From Alicyclobacillus_A sp963788285 (GTDB taxonomy: Bacteria; Bacillota; Bacilli; Alicyclobacillales; Alicyclobacillaceae): a DNA stretch of 64,000 bases. Position 1 is the stretch's first letter, and every line of letters begins with the position of its first letter. A program made the position numbers and the translations under genes. Positions 26,005 to 34,133 of the stretch are shown piece after piece. Location of the stretch: assembly GCA_963788285.1 (NCBI GenBank), contig CAWBGB010000015.1, positions 62,001 to 126,000 on the forward strand, read 5' to 3'. The notes under the pieces were generated by a model. That model was not told the origin of the DNA. It ran no database searches and saw only the letters and a list, made by a program, of their open reading frames with translations.

Positions 26005-26085
26005 CGAAGGGTGTTTTGTCTGATTTCTCTCCACTCCTAGCAAATTCCTATTGGGAATCTGAACATTCAGATTCCCGCTTTTTTT
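26005..26085 (+). ncRNA. candidate small RNA or attenuated leader
   Basis: The span from the expected start of the promoter at 25970 to the terminator is about 80 nt, holds no ORF, and has a pyrimidine-rich single-stranded part (ctctccactcct) complementary to Shine-Dalgarno-like purines. Such C/U-rich loops are typical of Firmicute regulatory RNAs that block ribosome sites. Alternatively the terminator belongs to aroA and the promoter serves the helicase gene at low readthrough. No family is recognised. Confidence 0.35.
26053..26085 (+). terminator. intrinsic terminator after aroA
   Basis: GGGAATCTGAA, CA and TTCAGATTCCC form an 11-bp stem followed by GCTTTTTTT. It closes the aromatic superoperon and any transcript from the promoter at 25970. 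Confidence 0.92.
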
Positions 26086-26210
26086 GATTCACACATTCTC
26101 TCTGACCTTCTTCCGTATACCCAACTCCGCAAAAAGTCATACTGAAGAAAAGAATACCAATATGTGCAACAGATTGGGATGCCTAGATTGGCCGCAAAAG
26201 GAGGCGGAGT

Positions 26211-27869
26211 GTGACTGGATTGTTGTACGTTCAGGGCGACGGCACGCTGTTGGTTCAGTCGGACCATCCGGATTACGACGCCGCTCGTGCGGACCTCATG
26301 GCCTTTGCCGACCTTGTTCAACGCCTAGATCCGATCCACGTCTATCAGGTGCGCCCCATCTCGCTGTGGCAGGCAGCGTCCACAGGCAAAACGGCCCGCC
26401 AGGTACTCACGTTTTTACGCGAGTATGCAGCCCATCCGATTCCTTACGCACTGCAGCAAGTGATTGCTGGAGAAATGTCCAAATGGGGTAGGTTGGCGTT
26501 ACATAAAGGGGCGCGTGGACGAATTGTGTTGCGTGGATGTAATGCTGACTTGGGGGCAGTTAGAGCCGTTCCGGCCGTGCGCGCACTCGCGATTTCTGAT
26601 GACGGCGACGGGCTCGTGTTTTCAGCGGACTATCGGGCGGAGGTGAAGCGGATTCTGGCCAATGCAGGATGGCCAGTGCGCGACAACGTCGGGTATCAGG
26701 ACGCACCGACTATCTCCTTTTCGTGGGATGAACAGACCCAATTGCGCGACTACCAGTGGGCCGCCGTGGAACAGTTCTATGCAAACACGCGGGACCAGAG
26801 CGGTGTGGTGGTGCTCCCCTGTGGGGCGGGGAAGACCATCGTGGGCATCGCCATCATTCAGGCCCTTGGACGGCACGCGCTGGTTCTAACGCCTAGCGAC
26901 ACGTCTGCGAAACAGTGGCAAAAGGAATTGCTGGAACGTACCACGCTCACGGGCGGCGATGTCGTTCTGTACCACGCGAACCGACCGCTTGCGCCCATAA
27001 CGATTACCACGTACCAAAAGGTTGCGGCGAAGAAACGGAGCGGCGAACGGGAACATCTGAGACGACTGACTGCCCACCCGTGGGGTATGGTGGTTTACGA
27101 CGAAGTACACATGCTACCCGCACCCCTATTTCGGCTGGCGGCGGACCTGCAGGGTGCACGAAGGCTTGGGCTGACCGCCACGCTCGTCCGAGAAGACGGT
27201 GCTGAAACGGATGTGTTCAGCCTGATTGGTAGCAAGGTCTTCGAGGTGCCGTGGAAGCAACTTGAACAGGCTGGGTATCTGGCAGCGGTTCGCTGTGTGG
27301 AAGTACACGTGCCGCTATCGGCCGCGGATACGGCATTGTACGAGCGAGCCAGTGTCCGCGAACGTCACAAGATTGCGGCACTCAACCCGGCGAAAGTGTC
27401 TGTGGTGCGCGCACTGTTGGATAAACACCCGGGGGAGAGCGCAATGGTGATAGGGCATTACCTGGAGTCGTTACAGAAATTGGCTAACGAGCTCCACTGT
27501 CCAATTGTCAGCGGCCAGACGCCGCAGCCAGAACGAGAGCAGTTACTGCAGCAATTTCGGTCCGGGCAGATTCGGCAGATTGTACTGTCCCGTATTGCCA
27601 ATATGGCGGTGGACATCCCGTGCGCATCGGTCGCCGTCCAGGTATCAGGATTGTTCGGATCGCGTCAGGAAGAAGCACAGCGATTGGGCCGCCTGTTGCG
27701 ACCACACACCAATGAAGGTGTATTTTACACGCTGGTAAGCAAGAACACGGTCGAGGAGAGAACTGCAAAACACCGACAGTTATATCTCGTGGAGCAGGGG
27801 TATGCCTACGACGTCATGGACGCCGAAGAAATTCTCGAGCGTGTGCACGTCGCCGGGGGTCAGAAGTGA
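26211..27869 (+). CDS. XPB/Rad25-type DNA helicase
   Basis: 552 residues. An N-terminal region of about 180 residues (damage-recognition-like part of bacterial XPB) precedes an SF2 core: LRDYQWAAVEQF, VVLPCGAGKTIVG (Walker A), VVYDEVHMLPAP (motif II as DEVH), LGLTATLVREDG, and VIGHYLESLQKL, QRLGRLLRPH (motif VI). The TATLxREDG motif is characteristic of XPB. Bacterial XPB unwinds DNA 3' to 5'; its cellular role in Firmicutes is unsettled. GTG start after AAAGGAGGCGGA. Followed by the helicase-associated gene, its usual partner. Confidence 0.88.
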   Translation: MTGLLYVQGDGTLLVQSDHPDYDAARADLMAFADLVQRLDPIHVYQVRPISLWQAASTGKTARQVLTFLREYAAHPIPYALQQVIAGEMSKWGRLALHKGARGRIVLRGCNADLGAVRAVPAVRALAISDDGDGLVFSADYRAEVKRILANAGWPVRDNVGYQDAPTISFSWDEQTQLRDYQWAAVEQFYANTRDQSGVVVLPCGAGKTIVGIAIIQALGRHALVLTPSDTSAKQWQKELLERTTLTGGDVVLYHANRPLAPITITTYQKVAAKKRSGEREHLRRLTAHPWGMVVYDEVHMLPAPLFRLAADLQGARRLGLTATLVREDGAETDVFSLIGSKVFEVPWKQLEQAGYLAAVRCVEVHVPLSAADTALYERASVRERHKIAALNPAKVSVVRALLDKHPGESAMVIGHYLESLQKLANELHCPIVSGQTPQPEREQLLQQFRSGQIRQIVLSRIANMAVDIPCASVAVQVSGLFGSRQEEAQRLGRLLRPHTNEGVFYTLVSKNTVEERTAKHRQLYLVEQGYAYDVMDAEEILERVHVAGGQK

Positions 27870-27894
27870 GGGACTTAGGTCCGCGAAGCGAGGG

Positions 27895-27924
27895 GCCTGG
27901 TCGCCAGTGGCGACCGTCTAGGCC
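27895..27924 (+). promoter_or_regulatory. hairpin with flanking direct repeats between helicase and partner gene
   Basis: GGTCGCC-AGT-GGCGACC (27899-27915) is a perfect 7-bp stem; outer GGCCT and AGGCC can extend it. On both sides stands gCGAAGCGAGG (27883-27892 and 27927-27936). Folding would place the GAGGAGG ribosome site of the next gene just outside the stem. It may set the expression ratio of the two genes or block RNA decay. Confidence 0.4.
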
Positions 27925-27946
27925 TGCGAAGCGAGGAGGAAATATC

Positions 27947-29335
27947 ATGAAGTTGGCTGAGTGTCTCAACACCGCTGATATATCTACATTAAGGGCCATT
28001 GCTGAACGCTACGACTTGCACTGCTCAAGACACTCAAAACTGTCGCTGTTGCAGGAAATTCTCTACACCTTTCAGTCGCCAGCGTTCCTTCAAGAGCAAA
28101 TGGAAACGTGGGTCGACGGAAGAGAGTATGCGATGCTCCGTCTGAGCCTGGAACAGCGTCGGACGTTCTCCCAGGAGGAACTCGTCGGCGTCCTGCAGAC
28201 CCAAGGAGACGACAACGCTCTCGAGAAGGTTGTACAGGAGGGCTGGTTGTTTCCAACAACTCGGTACGGTGGCCGGCTCCTCTATTGCGTTCCCGAAGAA
28301 CTGCAAAGCAAGATCCGCAGGGTTATGGTGCAACGCTTTTCCAAACAACTGGAAACCATGGACGACGGCCCCCTTCTGTACCAGGAGGAGGGACACGCCA
28401 TGGTGCGCGACGTCGACGTGTTCTTGGAATATGTCCGCAACCACGATGTGCGATTGACCACTGACGGCAGCATTTACAAGCGGAATCTCACACAGATTCT
28501 GGAACTGCTCGAAGTGCCTGAAGAACCCTTGCAGAGCGGATGGAGGTTCGGTTACGGAAGAAGGTTCCACGATTACCCGGACAGGTTCGCTTTGTTATAC
28601 GATTACGCTTACCACGCAAACTTGATCAGCGAGGATAACGATGGTCTCCTTCGCCTGTCTGACGGCGTGGGGACCTGGGCAGATCTCGGCATTCTGGATA
28701 GGCAACGAGCACTCGTGCGGTTTTACATTTCCACATACCGCCGTCCTATCAAACGACTGCCTCAGGTGGCGCAACTCATTGCACACGCCGCGCGGAAGTG
28801 GACGTACAGCGAAGGCATGTTGACTGCGCTGTCCGACCTTGTGCAACCTTACTACTACGACGAACAACACCAGGTCTGGAAAACGAGAATACTCAAAATG
28901 TTGATGCACCTGGGGTTGATTCGAACAGGGAACGACGAAAGTGGGCGAGAGTGGTTTCAAATCACTCAACTTGGTCAACAATTGCTAACACCGGACGCTT
29001 TACCGGTCATTCCGGACCAAGCGAAGGAGAAACAACGCATCCTCATCGTGCAACCGAACTTTGAAATTGTCGTCACAACGGATCAGCCGATGATCACTGC
29101 CGAGCTGTCACTGTTTACCGAGTTGAGACAGGCAGGGGTCATTCGAGTCTACCGAATGACGGAAGAGTCGGTCAGAAAAGGTGTTGCAGCTGGCAAGTCT
29201 CTCGCAGCGTGGCTCGACTTCTTGCAGAGCTACTCGCAAACGCCCGTGCCGGGCAACGTTGAGCGTACGCTGGAGGAGTGGGATCGGGTTATGAGTGTGG
29301 AGCGAGCAATGGAAGACGATACCCTGACGAGTTGA
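27947..29335 (+). CDS. helicase-associated domain protein, XPB partner
   Basis: 462 residues from ATG 27947 behind CGAGGAGG. A largely helical protein with winged-helix-like repeats (EYAMLRLSLEQRRTFSQEELV; RILKMLMHLGLIRTGN with FQITQLGQQLL) and a C-terminal domain, ILIVQPNFEIVVTTDQP, that matches the helicase_C_3/XPB-partner type. In Bacillales this gene regularly follows the XPB helicase. No catalytic motif is seen; a DNA-binding adaptor is inferred. The 77-base gap to the helicase contains a hairpin. Confidence 0.75.
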   Translation: MKLAECLNTADISTLRAIAERYDLHCSRHSKLSLLQEILYTFQSPAFLQEQMETWVDGREYAMLRLSLEQRRTFSQEELVGVLQTQGDDNALEKVVQEGWLFPTTRYGGRLLYCVPEELQSKIRRVMVQRFSKQLETMDDGPLLYQEEGHAMVRDVDVFLEYVRNHDVRLTTDGSIYKRNLTQILELLEVPEEPLQSGWRFGYGRRFHDYPDRFALLYDYAYHANLISEDNDGLLRLSDGVGTWADLGILDRQRALVRFYISTYRRPIKRLPQVAQLIAHAARKWTYSEGMLTALSDLVQPYYYDEQHQVWKTRILKMLMHLGLIRTGNDESGREWFQITQLGQQLLTPDALPVIPDQAKEKQRILIVQPNFEIVVTTDQPMITAELSLFTELRQAGVIRVYRMTEESVRKGVAAGKSLAAWLDFLQSYSQTPVPGNVERTLEEWDRVMSVERAMEDDTLTS

Positions 29336-29391
29336 ACTGGGTACTGGACACAGAGCCCAATCTCTGAATTCGTTCCACAGTAGGGACAATT

Positions 29392-29538
29392 GTGCAGGAA
29401 AATCTGGCTGTTCACTCGAATAGAATACTCAAAGCATTCTTACTACTGATGGTTGCCGGTGTAGGTGCGGTTATTCTCAATCTTGGGACAATGGGCTTCG
29501 GCCACTCAGGGAGGAGACGGCTATGGGCAATACTGTAA
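29392..29538 (+). CDS. possible 48-residue single-pass membrane protein
   Basis: GTG 29392 to TAA 29538. The sequence VQENLAVHSNR is followed by a clear membrane segment (ILKAFLLLMVAGVGAVILN) and a basic tail (HSGRRRLWAIL), giving an N-out or N-in single-pass topology by the positive-inside rule. TAGGGA lies 5 nt before the start. It overlaps the ypiB start by 16 bases. No family is recognised. The strong hydrophobic pattern in a short intergenic stretch favours a real gene, but length makes it uncertain. Confidence 0.4.
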   Translation: MQENLAVHSNRILKAFLLLMVAGVGAVILNLGTMGFGHSGRRRLWAIL

Positions 29539-30086
29539 CAGTCGCCGAAAAGAAACACTTTCTGCGTTGGTTCCTGGGCAACTACCAGTTGCAAAGCCGG
29601 GAGGCGGAAATGCTCCTGCGCTACATGATGACGCGGGAGAACTTACTGCGCAGAGTCCATTTCGTCGAAAACTTCCGTCAACTGCCGCGTGTCATTGTCG
29701 TGTCCACTACGTGTGTCCAAGTCGCACCATTTCGCTACTATCGCCGGAACAAACCGGTGTCTACCGACGTCGAACAAGCGTTTCTGGACCTCTATCAACA
29801 TCCGGATGACGACGTCTACGTCGGACTGTTCTTCAAGGACCGGACGACCAGCACCGCATATGCCTCCGTCTTGGAGGAAACAGTTACAGCCGAGTTGGAG
29901 CCGGCGGTCCGCGAGTTAATCACGATGCAAGCGGAATGGGTAATTGACCAGGCAGTACGAAGTTACCAGCGGGAGATGCTCATGGAAGAAGTCAACCGCG
30001 CACTCGACCTAGGTGATCGCCAAGGGTTTTATGAAGCTAGTCGCAAACTCATCGAATTTGACGCATTGTCGCTGCCTGTTGGATGA
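29523..30086 (+). CDS. ypiB: UPF0302 family protein YpiB
   Basis: 187 residues. KKHFLRWFLGNYQLQSREAEMLLRYM, then LLRRVHFVENFRQLPRVIVVST and a helical C-terminus QRE-MLMEEVNRALDLGDRQGFYEASRKL are typical of YpiB. In B. subtilis it lies directly before ypiF and qcrABC, as here. The molecular function is unknown, though the link to the cytochrome bc operon is widely conserved. GGGAGGAG precedes the ATG. Confidence 0.85.
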   Translation: MGNTVTVAEKKHFLRWFLGNYQLQSREAEMLLRYMMTRENLLRRVHFVENFRQLPRVIVVSTTCVQVAPFRYYRRNKPVSTDVEQAFLDLYQHPDDDVYVGLFFKDRTTSTAYASVLEETVTAELEPAVRELITMQAEWVIDQAVRSYQREMLMEEVNRALDLGDRQGFYEASRKLIEFDALSLPVG

Positions 30087-30100
30087 CGCACTCAGCTGAC

Positions 30101-30132
30101 CAACCCCCTCGCACCCACTGCGAAGGGGTTGT
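30101..30132 (+). terminator. possible weak terminator after ypiB
   Basis: AACCCCcTCGC, loop ACCCACT and GCGAaGGGGTT form a stem with one mismatch. Only GTTG follows, not a true U-tract, so termination would be partial. Confidence 0.35.
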
Positions 30133-30282
30133 TGATGTGTTCAGGGAACTACAAAATCGCGGAGAACCAGTCTAATTGAACTTTGCAAATCGCTCACGGT
30201 GTACGTCGATCCGTCGCACCCGTTGGCGCGTATACTGTATACATAGTTCGTTGGACGAAAAAGGGGAAGAGTCCCTGTGCAG

Positions 30283-30866
30283 ATGCAACATCTGACACCG
30301 CACTAATTTGAGCCGTATCGTGAGTATGTCGACACGGTGATCATCACCTCTTTTGAACCGACGCCGTTGGACATCGCAACGCAACGCCCTTCACCGCGAG
30401 CGCCTGGATTGTAGAAAATCTGGCACATCGACTACTTGCGCGCTTTGGAGGCCGCGCACCCCACCTCGATGCTGGTGCGACCTTGCTCACACCGGTGTTC
30501 CTGGACATGGTTTGTGCGCTGGCGGCAACGTGGTATCACCCGTTGAAATACGTGCTGTGGTTCACAGACCGCACATTGGTACGAGACGTATGGAAACCTT
30601 CTCAGAGGCTGAACTGTGCCATTCTGGACTGGTGGCAGTGGCTGCGGCAACGGGTACCTGAGCACCGTCTCGCCGATGCATGGTCGTTTCTTGCACTCGC
30701 CTGTCCGCAGTACTGGAACAGTCCAGCGCGTCATGACATCGGCATGCCTGAGTCCGTCACCGCTGTCATGGCCGCCGAGGGAAACAAACTGTTGGACGCG
30801 TTGGAGGAATGGGCGGTCGCTGAGCTGTCAGACCTGTGGCAGGGAACGGCAAGTCACACGGCCTGA
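30283..30866 (+). pseudogene. ypiF: YpiF/DUF2487 family gene, disrupted
   Basis: From ATG 30283 (behind AGGGGAAGAG) the frame reads MQHLTPH, hits TAA at 30304, and continues FEPYREYVDTVIITSF, which is the DUF2487 start region. At 30375-30384 the word CGCAA is doubled; removing one unit joins DIA to TPFTASAWIVENLAHRLL and then the intact C-terminal part to 30866. So at least two lesions, one a 5-bp tandem duplication, disable the gene. Its position between ypiB and qcr matches B. subtilis. Confidence 0.7.
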
Positions 30867-31497
30867 GGACAGGCCTATTCGGTTACCGTCGGTGTCAGCA
30901 TTTATTCTGTTATTTGGCGGTATCCGACCTCTGCAATCTCCACTGTGAGGTTAAAGCCGAAGTTCTAATTTAGCATCCGACAGTAATGCAAGGCATTGCT
31001 TGACACATCAGACGTCTGAAAAATATGATTATTAACATACAGCAGGTGCTACGTCTACTTATGAATTTTTATGCGAGATGGGTGAGTCAGAGGTCGGCAC
31101 AACGTCTACGTTGACTGACTTCCAAAATGAAGAGAAAAGGAAATGTGCGGTGCTTCCGAAGTTCCGACGCGAGGGGGGCACGAAACCGATTTGACGTTTG
31201 TCGGTGTTTCGTGGACTCGATGTTCGTGGAAGCGTTTTATCCGTGGAGTTTCGGGGGTATCCATCTCGGTGTCGTAAGGACCGACGGACCGTCGCCTCAT
31301 GGATGGCTCGGAGTTGTGTGATGAACGAACATCACCAAAATGTATGAAATTGATTAAATATTCAGACGTATACCTTGCGGTTCGAAAACGGACACTGTCT
31401 TTCTCGCGTCGCCTATGTGTGCGCACCTCAGCTGTTAAGTCCAAGGAACGTAACGCTATCGCTCAGGGCAGGTGATGACGTAACATGTTAAAGTAAC
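30867..31497. other. gene-free stretch where qcrA is expected
   Basis: In B. subtilis the Rieske iron-sulphur gene qcrA lies here. No frame on either strand shows the Rieske motifs (CxH and CxxH boxes). A short frame near 31218-31270 reads WKRFIRGVSGVSIS, which vaguely recalls a QcrA N-terminus, but this is too weak to call. A good promoter at 31000-31029 is the only clear element. Confidence 0.5.
31000..31029 (+). promoter_or_regulatory. promoter with palindromic operator before the qcr block
   Basis: TTGACA (31000-31005), an 18-bp spacer and TATGAT (31024-31029). The spacer contains the perfect 10-bp palindrome CAGACGTCTG (31009-31018), the position of a repressor site. It now reads into a long untranslated stretch ahead of the broken qcrB. 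Confidence 0.65.
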
Positions 31498-31505
31498 ATG
31501 TTAAA
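31480..31505 (+). repeat. 13-bp tandem duplication over the qcrB start codon
   Basis: GTAACATGTTAAA occurs twice in direct succession (31480-31492 and 31493-31505), each copy with an ATG. The first ATG runs into TAA after two codons; the second opens qcrB but now stands 13 bp further from GGTGATG. Typical of a single slippage event. Confidence 0.85.
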
Positions 31506-32152
31506 AAAGGCCTACGATTGGATCGACGAGCGGCTCCACGTAACACCGCTGCGGCGTGACATGGCGGATCACGAGGTTCCGGCCCACGTGAATCCAGCGG
31601 TGAAGATGTCTGCGTGTACTGCTTCGGGGGATTGACGTTCCTCGTCATTACAACGCAGTTTCTCTCCGGAATGTTTCTGGCGATGTACTACACACCCGAC
31701 ATCACAAATGCGTGAAGTACATCACGGACGAAGTACTTCTTGGCAACGTGGTGCGCGGAATGCACTTCTGGGGAGCCAGCTTGGTCATTGTGATGATGTT
31801 TTTACACATGCTCCGCGTGTTTTTCACAGGGGCGTACAAGGCTCCGCGCGAACTGAACTGGGGCGTAGGTGTACTGATTTTCTTTGTTGTGCTTGCGTTC
31901 GTGTTTACTGGTTACCTGTTGCCATGGGACCAGAAGGCGTACTGGGCGACCGCCGTTGGTGAAATCGCAGGGTCAATACCGTGGGTTGGTCCATATATCC
32001 AAATCCTGCTGCTGGGCAGTCACACGGTGGGGGCTCTCACGTTGACGAGATTTTTCGCAATCCACGTATTCTTCTTACCAGCCGCGCTGCTCGTGTTGTT
32101 GGCCTTGCACTTTATCATGATTCGCTCCCAACATATTGCAGGTCCGTTGTAA
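31498..32152 (+). pseudogene. qcrB: menaquinol:cytochrome c reductase cytochrome b subunit, disrupted
   Basis: The intended product is clear: MLKKAYDWIDERLHVTPL and ADHEVPAHVNP, then in another frame CFGGLTFLVITTQFLSGMFLAMYY, then in a third VKYITDEVLLGNVVRGMHFWGASL with haem b His residues, TGYLLPWDQKAYWA and FFAIHVFFLPAAL. The first break, near 31607-31620, loses the AFVY region by about 4 nt. The second, near 31711, loses about 10 nt and creates TGA. Together with the start-site duplication the gene cannot give a full protein. Downstream membrane segments are well preserved, so decay is recent. Confidence 0.85.
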
Positions 32153-32210
32153 TCTGTGTAGAAGAGGCAAGCGCGCGAGGGGCACAGAGTACGGATAAGG
32201 AGGGTGTGGA

Positions 32211-32958
32211 ATGGCGGGAGGCGAACGGATTCCTGGTACGCCCAGGTATCGTCATCACCATCTGAAGAACCCCGGTACGGAGCCGTTCTTCCCGAACTTT
32301 TTGTTGAAGGAATGGATTGTCGGATCCGTCTTCCTCTTGTGTTTCATGCTCTGGATTGTGTTCAATCCGGTGGACCTCGGCGACAAGGCCAACCCAGACG
32401 ATACGTCATTCATTCCGGTTCCGGACTGGTACTTTTTGTTTCTGTATCAAATCTTAAAGTATTATCCGGGTTCCAATATCGTCGTTGGGACGGTGTTGGT
32501 ACCTATGGTTACCTCGCTGTTGCTGTTGTTCACTCCATGGCTGGACACTTCCAAGACGCGGCACCCCTACAAACGACCTCTGGCGACCGGTGCGATGGTT
32601 CTCACGACGCTACTCACCATTTGGCTTACTAACGAAGCTGCCGTGCAGCACCAGCCGGAGGTAGAAGCCATCCGGGGGGTTGCCGGCGTTACCAAAGATT
32701 GCGGCTTCCCAGATTCACTTGGTAGATACCAATATGCCTGGCTACAAGTTGTTTGAACAAACTTGTGCGAACTGCCACGGTAAGTCCGGCGAAGGTGAAA
32801 TAGGACCTCCGATTTACGCCATCGGCCAGTACTGGGATGCGACACAACTGAAGCAATTCGTCAACAACCCGTCCGGCGGAATGCCCAAGAACGGCACGTT
32901 GTCCAGCGACGCGGACGTGCAGGGGGTTGTTGATTGGCTGACCAAGCAAAAGGGATAA
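32211..32958 (+). pseudogene. qcrC: menaquinol:cytochrome c reductase cytochrome b/c subunit, frameshifted
   Basis: The first frame has the subunit IV part: FFPNFLLKEWIVGSVFL, then IPVPDWYFLFLYQILKYYPG and two further membrane segments. The second frame carries the cytochrome c domain: GYKLFEQTCANCHGKSGEG with one CxxCH haem site and the Met ligand in GGMPKNG. The switch lies at a run of six G (32674-32679); five G would read EAIRGLPALPKIAAS in one frame. A homopolymer slip or a sequencing error are both possible. The fusion architecture is that of Bacillus QcrC. Confidence 0.8.
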
Positions 32959-33236
32959 TCTCGCATTTCCGATTTGAATCATCCTGGGCCTGCAGAGCAT
33001 GTTGCATACAGGCGCAGGCAGAGAGAAGGTATACCTGGGGATGTCATTTTTGCCACGCTGGGACGGTAGGACGCACGGTCAGGCTGATGTGCAGCGGGGC
33101 CAAGCATGGAAATTGACGCTTTACGTGCTTTGCCACGGGGCGTGGTTGCAGACACCTCTGCAGAATTAACCATCAATTTCCAAGAACAGCACTGAACCAC
33201 GCTGGTATCATTTCGCAAATCGCTCATCCCATCTGC

Positions 33237-34073
33237 TTACGGAGAAGGATACGTAAAGCCCTCTCCGAGTACCTCGTGGACGTCGTTTATGACGACGAAG
33301 GCGCGAGGATCAATATCGTGTACAATTTGTTGAATGCGACCCACCTCTTCCCGTGACACAACGCAGTAGACTACGCGTTTGGCCTCCCCGGTGTAACCAC
33401 CACTAGCATCAAGCAGAGTCGTTCCTCGGTTCAGTACCTCGTGAATGTCGCGAACGATGTCCTCGTACTTCTCCGATATGATGTGCACGGCCTTGCCCGC
33501 CTTGACACCTTCAATGACGAAATCAATGACTCGACTGGACACGAATAACGCCACGAGCGAATACATTACAGTCTCTCGACCAAGCAAAAAGGCCCCAATC
33601 CCAATCACCACAACGTCAATCGAAAACAGTGTCTTGCCCATCGAGACCCCGTACCAGTGCCGAACAAACCGTGCAATGATATCCGCACCACCCGTTGTGG
33701 CTCCGGCTCGAAAAATGAGACCCAAACCAAGACCTGTGACGACACCGGCGTATAGTGCGCCCAAGAGGTGGTCAGATGTCGGCAACTGGAGACGAGCGGT
33801 CAGTGCGCTGAACAAGGATACAGACAGTACACCCACTGTGGTACGCAGAATAAAGTCGTGTCCGAACAGCCGCCATGCAGGAATCAATAGAGGTATGTTC
33901 AAAATGAGAAACGTGACCCCGAGCGGCAACTTGAATTTGTACAGCAGCAACACGGAAATACCGACAAAACCACCTTCAGCAAGGTGGTTTGCGACCAGAA
34001 ACGCGTTCAGCCCAACCGAATAGACCAAGCTTCCGAGTACTATGGATGCCCACTTCCACCATTCCCGCAACAT
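33237..34073 (-). CDS. YitT family membrane protein (YpjC-like)
   Basis: 278 residues. Five to six membrane segments occupy residues 8-180, including NHLAEGGFVGISVLLLYKF and the conserved GATTGGADIIARF. A cytoplasmic DUF2179 domain follows (ISEKYEDIVRDIHEVLNRGTT; IVHDIDPRAFVVINDVHEVLGEGF). YitT proteins are thought to be transporters or sensors, but the substrate is unknown. B. subtilis has the relative ypjC at this same place between qcr and dapB. ATG start after GGAGGAAGTCAAGG at slightly long spacing. Confidence 0.88.
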   Translation of the reverse strand: MLREWWKWASIVLGSLVYSVGLNAFLVANHLAEGGFVGISVLLLYKFKLPLGVTFLILNIPLLIPAWRLFGHDFILRTTVGVLSVSLFSALTARLQLPTSDHLLGALYAGVVTGLGLGLIFRAGATTGGADIIARFVRHWYGVSMGKTLFSIDVVVIGIGAFLLGRETVMYSLVALFVSSRVIDFVIEGVKAGKAVHIISEKYEDIVRDIHEVLNRGTTLLDASGGYTGEAKRVVYCVVSREEVGRIQQIVHDIDPRAFVVINDVHEVLGEGFTYPSP

Positions 34074-34133
34074 ACCTTGACTTCCTCCGATTGAACCAAC
34101 GTATTCGTACGTTGCCTCATTATACGGAACGGC

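Noticed and set aside
31218..31270. Possible qcrA N-terminal remnant (WKRFIRGVSGVSIS)
   Set aside because: Too short and lacks a twin-arginine motif and the Rieske boxes; chance cannot be excluded.
32999..33169. 56-codon frame after qcrC
   Set aside because: No ribosome site, no hydrophobic or conserved pattern, and no match to ypjA or ypjB, the genes expected there by synteny.
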